Both the position numbers and the translations under genes were made by a program. The notes beneath the pieces were generated by a model. It was not told the origin of the DNA. It was given only the letters and a program-made list of their open reading frames with translations, and ran no database searches. Shown here in pieces: positions 16,962-25,394 of a DNA stretch of 64,000 bases. Origin of the DNA: Chitinophagaceae bacterium (GTDB lineage: Bacteria > Bacteroidota > Bacteroidia > Chitinophagales > Chitinophagaceae); contig JAMLHK010000006.1 of NCBI GenBank assembly GCA_023957155.1, positions 62,001 to 126,000 on the forward strand. Reading direction: 5' to 3'. Numbering within the stretch: position 1 is the first letter of the stretch; each line of letters begins with the position of its first letter.

Positions 16962-19900
16962 ATGAAGCCAAAAAATAGCAAGAATTCTTGTTTATTTATC
17001 CTTTTTCTATGTTTTTACTTTTTGTATGCTAATACAGGGATTTCCCAGGTACAAAAACAGACTCCTGTTTACACTTCGCTTTCCACCCATGTTCGAGGTT
17101 ACTACGAATCATTGCCGGTAGATTATAATTCGAGTCCCGGGAAGAAATATCCATTACTCATTTTCATTCATGGGAAGGGAGAACTTGGTGATGGGTCGGC
17201 ATCTCAATTGCCGAGAGTATTAGTGAATGGCCCTGCAAAGCTGATTAATCAGGGGAAATTTCCAAATTCGTTCACGGTGCAAGGGGAGAAGTTCTCATTT
17301 ATTGTTATTTCGCCACAGTTTGTTTCAAATAATTATGATGTATCAGCAGATAATATTAGTGATGTTATTAATTTTTGTAAACAAAAATATAGGATTGACG
17401 AAGAGCGGATCTATGTAACGGGGCTGAGTATGGGGGGAGGTTTTGCCTGGAGGTTTATGGGTAAATATCCGGAACTTATAGCGGCGGGTTTGGCTGTTTG
17501 CGGAAGTGCAAGTAATGCTAAGCAAGATGTTGATAGAATTGTTTCTTCCAATTTACCTGTTTGGGCCACACATAATTCTGGAGATCCAACTGTGTCTGTA
17601 AATGTAACGAAGAAGTGGATAGATGCTTTAAATGCACATATACCTGCACCCGATCCTAAACCGATAATGACAATTTTTGAGTCTAATAGCCATGATGCCT
17701 GGTCTAAAACCTATGACCCTGGCTTTAAAGAAAATGGTTTAAATGTATATGAATGGATGTTGTCTTATAAAAGAGGCGGCACAGTATCTACACCACCTGT
17801 GGCTAATGCCGGGGCTAATCAAACTATAACCTTACCTGTGAATAGTGTAACATTAGACGGCACAAAGTCAACTGCCCCTACAGGCATGATCAGTAGCTAT
17901 GCGTGGACAAAAGTATCTGGACCATCGGGTGGAACCATCTCATCTGCGGGTAGCAGCAAGACTACCGTTACCAGTCTTTCAGAAGGAACATACCAGTTTC
18001 AGTTGAAAGTTACAGATAATAAGGGAGGAACTTCAACGGCTGTGGTAACAATCAAGGTTAACCCTGCTCCACTACTACCGGTAGCAAATGCAGGGGGCAT
18101 GCAGATTATTACGCTTCCTGTAAATAGTGTAACATTAGATGGAACGAAATCAACAGCTCCTTCCGGTAGTATTACAACTTATCAATGGAGTAAGCTTTCC
18201 GGACCCTCTTCAGGAATAATAGTAACTCCGGCGGTGTCTGTGACTTCGGTGACTGGACTTATTGAGGGAGTATATGTCTTTCAATTAAAGGTAACAGATA
18301 GCAATGGGGGAACCTCTGCAGCTACTGTTAGCATTACGGTTAATGCAGCACCTGCCCCTCCTATTGCCGATGCAGGTAATGATCAGACAATAGACCTACC
18401 TGTTAGCAGTATAACATTAGATGGAAGTAATTCTGTGGCATTGGCAGGAAGTATTGTGTCGTATAGATGGAATAAGCTATCAGGCCCGTCCGGAGAAAAA
18501 ATAGCTACCCCAACCTCTGTTTCTACAACTGTTAGCGGTCTTATAAAAGGAGTATATCAGTTTGAACTGAAGGTAACAGACAATAATGGAGTAAGTTCTA
18601 CGGCAACAGTTACTATTACGGTAAAGGCAGCGCCCCTGCCACCTGTGGCTGATGCCGGTAGCGCACAAACCATCACCTTGCCTAATAATAGTATAACTTT
18701 AAATGGTACCGCCTCTGCTGCACCTGGTGATATTATAAGTGCTTATGTATGGCGAAAGTTGTCTGGTCCTTCCGGGGGAACGATTACAGATCCATTAAGT
18801 GCTGTAACAACTGTTGCTGGTCTTATTGAGGGGATATATAAGTTTGAATTGGAAGTAACCAATAGTAAAAATCTGTCTTCCACTTCCGTTGTTACTATTA
18901 CGGTAAAGGCGGCGCCCCTGCCACCTGTAGCCAATGCCGGCAGTGCGCAAATAATCATCCTTCCTGATAATAGTGTAACTTTGAATGGTAGCGCTTCGAT
19001 TGCGCCATCGGGTACGATCAGTAGTTATGCATGGAGCAAGGTATCGGGTTCTTCGGAGGGAACGATCACCTCACCAGGCAGTGCCGTTACCACTATTACT
19101 GGTCTTATAGAAGGTACTTATATTTTTGAATTGGAGGTAACAGACAGTAATGGAGCGAGTTCCACGGCAACAGTTACTATTACGGTAAAGGCGGCGCCCC
19201 TGCCACCTGTAGCCAATGCCGGCAGTGCACAAACTATAACTTTACCGGACAATAATGTAACCTTAGATGGTAGTGAATCCACTGCACCATCGGGTACGAT
19301 CAGCAGTTATGCGTGGAGCAAGGTATCGGGTCCTTCGGAGGGAACGATCACCTCACCAGGCAGTGCCGTTACCACTATTACTGGTCTTATAGAAGGTACT
19401 TATATTTTTGAATTGAAGGTAACCGATAGTAATGGAGCGAGTTCCACGGCAACAGTTACCATTACGGTAAAGGCGGCACCTCTTCCACCTGTGGCCGATG
19501 CCGGTAGCGCACAGACTATAACTTTACCGGACAATAATGTAACCTTAGATGGTAGTGCATCCACTGCACCATCGGGTACGATCAGCAGTTATGCATGGGG
19601 CAAGGTATCGGGTCCTTCGGAGGGAACGATCACCTCACCAGGCAGTGCTGTTACCACTATTACTGGTCTTATAGAAGGTACTTATATTTTTGAATTGAAG
19701 GTGACAGACAGCAATGGAGGGATATCCACGGCAAGTGTTACCATTACCGTAAAAGCGGCACTTCTGCCGCCGGTAGCGGACGCTGGAATGGATAAGACCA
19801 TATCACTTCCAGATAACAGTGTGATTTTGGATGGCAGTGCTTCGACTGCGCCATCAGGTACGATCAACAGCTATGCATGGAGTAAAGTATCTGGCCCTGC

Positions 19901-22868
19901 CGCAGGCAATATAATAACTCCGGATAATGCAGTCACAACAATTGACGGTCTTTCTGAGGGTGTATATCAATTTGAATTGAAGGTAACTGATAATAATGGC
20001 TTATCAACTACAAGTATAGTAACCGTAACCGTAAGTACAACTCTTACGCCTCCGGTAGCCGATGCGGGTGCTGCACAGACTTTAACCCTTCCAGTTAATA
20101 CAGCGATATTAGATGGAAGTGCTTCTGTCGCATCATCAGGAACCATCAGTACTTACCAGTGGGCTAAAATTTCAGGTCCTGCTGATGAAAATATTACAAA
20201 CCCCGATAGTGATATTACATCTGTAACAAATCTTAAAGAAGGGGTATATAAGTTTCAGTTAACCGTAACAGACAATAATGGAGCGAGCTCGACTGCATCC
20301 GTTACCATTACGGTAAAGGCAGCGCCCTTACCACCGGTAGCTAATGGAGGCAGTGCGCAAACCATTACCTTGCCGGACAACAGCGTGACCTTAGACGGCA
20401 GTGCTTCAACTGCGCCGTCTGGCACAATCAGTAGCTATGCCTGGAGCAAAGTGTCAGGTCCTTCCGGAGGGGTAATCTCCTCCTTGGGCAGCGCTATTAC
20501 AACGGTTACGGATCTTGCGGAAGGTATATATGTGTTTGAATTGAACGTAACGGACAATAATGGAGCGAGCTCGACTGCATCCGTTACCATTACGGTAAAG
20601 GCAGCACTCCTGCCACCTGTAGCCGATGCCGGCAGCGCACAGACCATAACTTTGCCGAATAATAGTATAACCTTAGACGGCAGTGCATCCACTGCGCCAT
20701 CGGGTACCATTGATAGTTATTCATGGACTAAGTTGTCTGGTCCATCAGGAGCTGTGATTACATCATCAGGTAGTGCTGTTACTGCGATTACAGGTCTTAC
20801 TGAGGGAGTATATATCTTTGAATTGAACGTAACCGATAATAATGGCTCCGGTTCAACGGCAACTGTTACAGTTACGGTAAAAGCGGCACCCCTTCCTCCT
20901 GTAGCCGATGCCGGCAGCGCACAGACCATCACTTTGCCGGACAACAGCGTGACCTTAGACGGTAGTGCTTCAACTGCTCCATCGGGTACCATTGATAGTT
21001 ATTCATGGACTAAGCTGTCGGGTCCGTCAGGAGCTGTGATTACATCATCAGGTAGTGATGTTACTGTGGTTACAGGTCTTACAGAGGGAGTATATATTTT
21101 TGAATTGAACGTAACCGATAATAATGGATATAGTTCAACGGCAACCGTTACAGTTACGGTAAAAGCGGCACCCCTTCCTCCTGTAGCCGATGCCGGCAGC
21201 GCACAGACCATCACTTTGCCGAATAATAGTATAACCTTAGATGGAAGCGGGTCTTCTGCTTCTGCGGGTAACCATCTTGTTAGTTATCAGTGGAGTAAAA
21301 TTTCGGGGCCTTCTGAGGGTATTATTACAGACAATACAGGTATTGCTACAACTGTTACCGAGCTTGTTATAGGCGTTTATAAGTTTCAATTAGAGATAAC
21401 GGATGATAAGGGTGAGAAGGCAACGTCTATGGTTACCGTTACGGTAAATGCTGCACCGCCTCCACCTGTTGTTAACGCAGGAAATGATCAAACGATAATA
21501 TTACCTGTTAACAATGCAAGCCTGGACGGATCAAAATCCATAGCGCCTGGTGGTAGTATTGTAAATTATGAATGGGTTAAGGTTTCGGGCCCGTCCGGGG
21601 GAAATATAGTTAATCCATCGGAAGCAGTGTCTGGGGTAAATAATCTCGAAGAAGGAAGATATCAGTTTCGGCTTAAGATAACTGATAATAGAGGATCCGT
21701 TGCCATTGCTACGGTTTTTATAACAGTAGAACCCGCTCCGTTACCTCCTGTAGCTAATGCAGGAAATACGCAGACGATAACATTGCCTGATAATCATATA
21801 ACTTTGGATGGGTCACAATCTTCGGCTCGTTCGGGGCAGATAAAAACCTTTTCTTGGAGTAAAGTATCAGGTCCTTCTGCAGGAGTAATCAGTAATGCCA
21901 ATGGCTCAGTTACATCAGTAAGTCAATTGGACGCTGGTACATACGTGTTTCAGCTTAAAGTTACAGATACCAATGGCAACTCTGCTACAGCTAGTGTAAC
22001 AGTTATTGTAAATCCTGTTCCCTTTGTTCCACCAATAGCAAATGCTGGCGATGATATCTCTGTTCAGCTTCCTCTTAATCAGATTGCCCTGAATGGAAGC
22101 GGGTCGTATGCACGAAAAGGAAAGATTGAAAGTTATAAATGGGAGAAAATATCCGGGCCGGATGCTTTAATCATTTTAAATTCAAATTCAGCAACTCCTG
22201 TAATTCAAAATGTAAAACCGGGTATATATATATTCAGATTGTTAGTGGAAGACTCCAATGGCTTTACTGATTTGGATGAGGTCAAAATAACTGTAATGAA
22301 TGAGGAGGCGATATTACCTCCTCCTGTAGCCGATGCAGGTGAATCAAGAACAATAGCACTGACCAGTGAGGAGATTTTCTTAGATGGCGGGTCATCGTAT
22401 GCTCAGTTCGGAAATATTGAAAAATATAAGTGGGTAATGTTATCCGGTCCATCAGATGTAGAGATAGATAATGCTGAATCAGACCTGGCTATGGTATCCG
22501 GAATGGTTGTAGGTGAATATGTATTTGAGCTGACCGTTACCGATAATACGGGGAAAGCGGATAAGGCAACCGTAAAAATAACAGTGACTAATGCCAGTGG
22601 AAGGCCGGATATGTCTCCGGTAATAAAAGTATTCCCTAATCCTGTATCTGACGTTGCTTCGATTGAATTACAGGGACCGGCTAAAGGTAGGACAGGTATT
22701 AATATATTTGACGCCAATGGCCGGAGGGTATATAAAACAGAGTTTATTAAAGATGACCTATATGTAAATCATCGGCTGAATATGTCAGGATTGGTAAAAG
22801 GTGTTTATTTTATTGAGGTAGTAATAGACTATCAATACAGGTCGGTTATAAAAATAATAAAATTATAG
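16962..22868 (+). CDS. Giant secreted alpha/beta-hydrolase with 17 PKD-like repeats and type IX sorting domain
   Basis: A 1968-residue surface protein. After a signal peptide (to about residue 28) comes an esterase domain very similar to the upstream paralogue: IFIHGKGELG, nucleophile GLSMG (Ser156), probable Asp208 (SGD) and His244 (SHD). Seventeen PKD/Ig-like modules of about 94 residues follow (about residues 278-1876), most beginning PPVADAGSAQTITLP. A T9SS type-A C-terminal domain (IKVFPNPVSDVASIEL to IKIIKL) ends the protein. The module array likely forms a long rod that holds the enzyme away from the cell surface or binds carbohydrate. Internal DNA repeats with a 282-bp period run through the middle modules. 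Which ester it cleaves is unknown. Confidence 0.82.
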   Translation: MKPKNSKNSCLFILFLCFYFLYANTGISQVQKQTPVYTSLSTHVRGYYESLPVDYNSSPGKKYPLLIFIHGKGELGDGSASQLPRVLVNGPAKLINQGKFPNSFTVQGEKFSFIVISPQFVSNNYDVSADNISDVINFCKQKYRIDEERIYVTGLSMGGGFAWRFMGKYPELIAAGLAVCGSASNAKQDVDRIVSSNLPVWATHNSGDPTVSVNVTKKWIDALNAHIPAPDPKPIMTIFESNSHDAWSKTYDPGFKENGLNVYEWMLSYKRGGTVSTPPVANAGANQTITLPVNSVTLDGTKSTAPTGMISSYAWTKVSGPSGGTISSAGSSKTTVTSLSEGTYQFQLKVTDNKGGTSTAVVTIKVNPAPLLPVANAGGMQIITLPVNSVTLDGTKSTAPSGSITTYQWSKLSGPSSGIIVTPAVSVTSVTGLIEGVYVFQLKVTDSNGGTSAATVSITVNAAPAPPIADAGNDQTIDLPVSSITLDGSNSVALAGSIVSYRWNKLSGPSGEKIATPTSVSTTVSGLIKGVYQFELKVTDNNGVSSTATVTITVKAAPLPPVADAGSAQTITLPNNSITLNGTASAAPGDIISAYVWRKLSGPSGGTITDPLSAVTTVAGLIEGIYKFELEVTNSKNLSSTSVVTITVKAAPLPPVANAGSAQIIILPDNSVTLNGSASIAPSGTISSYAWSKVSGSSEGTITSPGSAVTTITGLIEGTYIFELEVTDSNGASSTATVTITVKAAPLPPVANAGSAQTITLPDNNVTLDGSESTAPSGTISSYAWSKVSGPSEGTITSPGSAVTTITGLIEGTYIFELKVTDSNGASSTATVTITVKAAPLPPVADAGSAQTITLPDNNVTLDGSASTAPSGTISSYAWGKVSGPSEGTITSPGSAVTTITGLIEGTYIFELKVTDSNGGISTASVTITVKAALLPPVADAGMDKTISLPDNSVILDGSASTAPSGTINSYAWSKVSGPAAGNIITPDNAVTTIDGLSEGVYQFELKVTDNNGLSTTSIVTVTVSTTLTPPVADAGAAQTLTLPVNTAILDGSASVASSGTISTYQWAKISGPADENITNPDSDITSVTNLKEGVYKFQLTVTDNNGASSTASVTITVKAAPLPPVANGGSAQTITLPDNSVTLDGSASTAPSGTISSYAWSKVSGPSGGVISSLGSAITTVTDLAEGIYVFELNVTDNNGASSTASVTITVKAALLPPVADAGSAQTITLPNNSITLDGSASTAPSGTIDSYSWTKLSGPSGAVITSSGSAVTAITGLTEGVYIFELNVTDNNGSGSTATVTVTVKAAPLPPVADAGSAQTITLPDNSVTLDGSASTAPSGTIDSYSWTKLSGPSGAVITSSGSDVTVVTGLTEGVYIFELNVTDNNGYSSTATVTVTVKAAPLPPVADAGSAQTITLPNNSITLDGSGSSASAGNHLVSYQWSKISGPSEGIITDNTGIATTVTELVIGVYKFQLEITDDKGEKATSMVTVTVNAAPPPPVVNAGNDQTIILPVNNASLDGSKSIAPGGSIVNYEWVKVSGPSGGNIVNPSEAVSGVNNLEEGRYQFRLKITDNRGSVAIATVFITVEPAPLPPVANAGNTQTITLPDNHITLDGSQSSARSGQIKTFSWSKVSGPSAGVISNANGSVTSVSQLDAGTYVFQLKVTDTNGNSATASVTVIVNPVPFVPPIANAGDDISVQLPLNQIALNGSGSYARKGKIESYKWEKISGPDALIILNSNSATPVIQNVKPGIYIFRLLVEDSNGFTDLDEVKITVMNEEAILPPPVADAGESRTIALTSEEIFLDGGSSYAQFGNIEKYKWVMLSGPSDVEIDNAESDLAMVSGMVVGEYVFELTVTDNTGKADKATVKITVTNASGRPDMSPVIKVFPNPVSDVASIELQGPAKGRTGINIFDANGRRVYKTEFIKDDLYVNHRLNMSGLVKGVYFIEVVIDYQYRSVIKIIKL
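17793..22590 (+). repeat. Coding tandem array of 17 PKD modules, 282-bp period
   Basis: Modules 5, 6 and 7 and modules 10 to 12 are nearly identical in DNA. For example, TCGGAGGGAACGATCACCTC recurs near 19053, 19335 and 19617, exactly 282 bp apart. The outer modules (1-3, 14-17) are more diverged, the usual picture of repeated internal duplication. Confidence 0.85.
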
Positions 22869-22950
22869 ATCCGGACTATTTTGGTAAACGATATACTTGA
22901 GGTGGTAGGTAGTGGATATCGGACGTTAAGAAGGTATTAAAGTTCGGGGA

Positions 22951-23547
22951 TTATTTTCTGAAAGGTTTATAAAAAGAAAGGGTGGCAAGTGCTAACATGG
23001 GCTTGTCACCTTTTGTGTCTCCATATGCTAGTACGGATTCGTATTCGTCAAGACGGAAAAGTGCATTAATTCTGTTTACTTTTTCAATGCCATTACAATT
23101 TTTACCCTTTATTTTTCCTGTGATTTTGCCGTTAATAATTTCAAGTTTTGTAGCAATGCATATTGCCTGGTTTTGTCTGCACCAGCCTTCTACCCAATTG
23201 TCTGCGGATGCAGTTACAACTACAATTGTAGTATTATTTTGTTTGTGCATATTAATTTCTCGCAATGCATCTGGTCTTATAAGAAGGGGTAGCTTATGCT
23301 CAATAAACCGGTTGCATTTTTTCTGGAAATCATCGAAAGTCATGTTTTTGAAAAAGCAGGAAAGCACTTTCTCTTTTGCAGCTGTCTTTGTTATAATGCG
23401 AAGCTTCATGGCGATCAACCATGGTGATAATTTAATCAATCCAAGATACATATTTCGACTACCTTTTTGAAACCTGATGACTTCAAATAAAGTATCTTTA
23501 TAGGTAATTGTACCGTCAAAATCAAAGAAAGCAATAGACTTTTTCAC
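22951..23547 (-). CDS. HAD-IB family phosphatase, possibly of polyprenyl-phospho-pentose synthesis
   Basis: A 198-residue HAD superfamily hydrolase of the SerB-like IB type. Motif I is FFDFDGTIT (Asp9, Asp11), motif II VVVTAS, and motif IV AYGDTKGDKPML. Start is GTG 23547, overlapping the TGA of the SDR gene by 4 bp (GTGA), so translation is coupled. In mycobacteria, decaprenyl-phosphoryl-5-phosphoribose must be dephosphorylated before DprE1 acts; a HAD protein coupled to a DprE2-like SDR and a UbiA enzyme would fit that step. The role is inferred from context; a general phosphomonoesterase is the alternative. Confidence 0.78.
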   Translation of the reverse strand: MKKSIAFFDFDGTITYKDTLFEVIRFQKGSRNMYLGLIKLSPWLIAMKLRIITKTAAKEKVLSCFFKNMTFDDFQKKCNRFIEHKLPLLIRPDALREINMHKQNNTTIVVVTASADNWVEGWCRQNQAICIATKLEIINGKITGKIKGKNCNGIEKVNRINALFRLDEYESVLAYGDTKGDKPMLALATLSFYKPFRK

Positions 23548-24275
23548 AACTTCATTCTTTTAAAAATGGGTTCGGGAATCAGTTTGATGGTACACATGAT
23601 CCATCTCCAGAACCATTTTACGTATATAATGTTTTTCTTTTTTTGAACAGCATTATATATTGACAGGGCAACATCATTTGGATGAGCAGTTAATAATTGG
23701 GGTAAGCGTAGATGTTCTGTCATTTTGGTATATACAAAACCGGGAAGTACCGTTACAACATGAACCCCGCTTTCATGAAGGGCATTTCTGAGCCCCGAGA
23801 GATAAGCGGTAAATCCGGCTTTGGCACTTCCGTAAATATAATTACTTTGCCTGCCTCTTTCCCCGGCTACGGAGCTGATACCAACAATACAACCTTTCTT
23901 GCTAAAGGCGTAATATTTGGAAGCGATGTTTAATATACTTACAGCTCCTGTATAGTTTGTGTGCATTGTTTTTAGCATCTCATTCAGGTCATCTGTTACT
24001 TTTGCATTATCATTCATATAGCCAAAAACGCATACTGTAATATCGGGTTTGGGGCTTAATGTATTGAAAAAGGTTTGGTGAGAAGTAAAATCAACAGCAT
24101 CAAACTGATGAATACTACAGCGAACATTATTGCGAATGGTGATATCTGTTTGCAGATATGATAATTTTGATGTGTCTCTGGCGGCTAACTGAATATCGAA
24201 TTGCTTTGCTGCAAAAAGCCTGGCAATTGCAATACCCATGTCCGATGTAGCTCCAAGAATAAGAATAGTTGACAT
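23544..24275 (-). CDS. Short-chain dehydrogenase/reductase, DprE2-like
   Basis: A 243-residue classical-fold SDR. Cofactor loop GATSDMGIAIA (residues 8-18), catalytic Ser134/135 and Tyr148-x-x-x-Lys152 (YGSAK). The later parts (HVVTVLPGFVYTKMTE and IIYVKWFWRWIMCTIKLIP) resemble DprE2, the NADH-dependent reductase that makes decaprenyl-phosphoryl-arabinose from the 2-keto intermediate. The basic, hydrophobic C-terminus could sit on the membrane. It lies 55 bp after the UbiA gene and overlaps the HAD gene by 4 bp, forming one operon. Enzyme class is certain; substrate is inferred. Confidence 0.8.
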   Translation of the reverse strand: MSTILILGATSDMGIAIARLFAAKQFDIQLAARDTSKLSYLQTDITIRNNVRCSIHQFDAVDFTSHQTFFNTLSPKPDITVCVFGYMNDNAKVTDDLNEMLKTMHTNYTGAVSILNIASKYYAFSKKGCIVGISSVAGERGRQSNYIYGSAKAGFTAYLSGLRNALHESGVHVVTVLPGFVYTKMTEHLRLPQLLTAHPNDVALSIYNAVQKKKNIIYVKWFWRWIMCTIKLIPEPIFKRMKL

Positions 24276-24330
24276 GTGTGTATAATTTTTACCGGGATCG
24301 TTTGTGTGCTACAAGTTAATATCAAATCTT

Positions 24331-25227
24331 CTAAAGACCCAAAATGTGGTAGAAACTGTTATGCTTCAGATAAATAAAAAAATAAAAACTAACCATCCAG
24401 AGTAGGATGCAAACCTGGATGAACCGGTCTTTATAGAGAATTTTAGTCGGGGATCCTGCACCGGAGTGGACATAAATGATTTGTAGGTATCTCATCATAC
24501 CGGCCATAACAAAAAGGCTGGTGAAGTACAGTCTGTTTGTTCCATGCTGTGTGATTACCCTGTCGGAAACCGTGTACATAAAATAGGAAACAATCATTAC
24601 CGCAGAAATTAAGGATAGCAGGGTATTTAAAAAATCCAGGGTGTATCCTTTTATTGCTTTTCGCATATTTACCCCTGATGAGATAGTGAGCAAAACATCA
24701 TCTCGTCTTTTTCCCGCCGCCATAAACAATGCGAGAAGAAAAACCATGATATTCATCCAGATAGTAACATGGACAGCTGCAATTGTCCCTCCTGATCGGA
24801 TTCTTATAGAAAAACCTATAGCTATTATAAATATATCGAGTATGGGTATGTTTTTTAACCCGAATGAATATGCAATATTTAGCAAAAAATATATACCCAG
24901 TAATAAAAAAAAGAGATGACTAATCTGATAAGCAATAAAAAAACCTGCAATAAATAGTAATAGTGCAATAGCTAAAGAAATGGTTATTCTTGCTTCGCCG
25001 GATGCAAGGGGGCGGTGACATTTTTGAGGATGCTTTTTGTCATTTTCAATATCAGCGTAATCATTAAGGATATATATACAACTTGCAATACAACAAAATG
25101 CTACAAATCCTTCGGAAACATTGATTAGTTTGGCGAAGTTGAAAATTTCACCAGAAAAAAAGAGAGGGATAAATAAAAACAGGTTTTTAGCCCAATCTTT
25201 AGGACGTAATAATTTGATATAAGTCAC
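24331..25227 (-). CDS. UbiA family prenyltransferase, polyprenyl-phosphate phosphoribosyltransferase-like
   Basis: A 298-residue membrane protein with about eight or nine helices. The first Asp-rich motif is NDYADIENDKKHP (Asn55, Asp56, Asp59, Asp63), followed by KCHRPLASG. The opening IKLLRPKDWAKNLFLFIPLF and this motif resemble Rv3806c, which joins PRPP-derived 5-phosphoribose to decaprenyl phosphate. UbiA enzymes for quinones or heme share the fold, but the LRPKDWAKN start favours the DPPR-synthase branch. Start is GTG 25227. First gene of a UbiA-SDR-HAD operon, divergent from a GT-C glycosyltransferase gene. The pentose pathway is an inference. Confidence 0.8.
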   Translation of the reverse strand: MTYIKLLRPKDWAKNLFLFIPLFFSGEIFNFAKLINVSEGFVAFCCIASCIYILNDYADIENDKKHPQKCHRPLASGEARITISLAIALLLFIAGFFIAYQISHLFFLLLGIYFLLNIAYSFGLKNIPILDIFIIAIGFSIRIRSGGTIAAVHVTIWMNIMVFLLALFMAAGKRRDDVLLTISSGVNMRKAIKGYTLDFLNTLLSLISAVMIVSYFMYTVSDRVITQHGTNRLYFTSLFVMAGMMRYLQIIYVHSGAGSPTKILYKDRFIQVCILLWMVSFYFFIYLKHNSFYHILGL

Positions 25228-25338
25228 AAAATAATATAAGATTATGAAGCAATAGATATAAGTTTGATATATAAATGTAAGGAATCCAATAATAAGCTAA
25301 TAATTACGTTATTCTTTTCTTTTTTTCAAAGGAATAGG

Positions 25339-25368
25339 TTGACATTAAAATCTCTTTTTTATATATTG
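25339..25368 (+). promoter_or_regulatory. Weak candidate promoter for the GT-C gene
   Basis: TTGACA at 25339-25344 is followed by an A+T-rich segment with TATATTG (25360-25366). The match to the Bacteroidota -7 consensus is poor, so this is only a pointer within the divergent promoter region 25228-25394. Confidence 0.2.
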
Positions 25369-25394
25369 ATTTTTTTAAATAATATATTGTCAAT

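Noticed and set aside
20435-21214. Series of similar minus-strand open frames of 70-91 residues
   Set aside because: They are the antisense of the PKD modules and repeat only because the modules do; no start context or protein pattern of their own.
17793-22590. Strictly periodic repeats resembling a CRISPR or satellite array
   Set aside because: The 282-bp period stays in frame and encodes 94-residue PKD modules; there are no short identical repeats with unique spacers.
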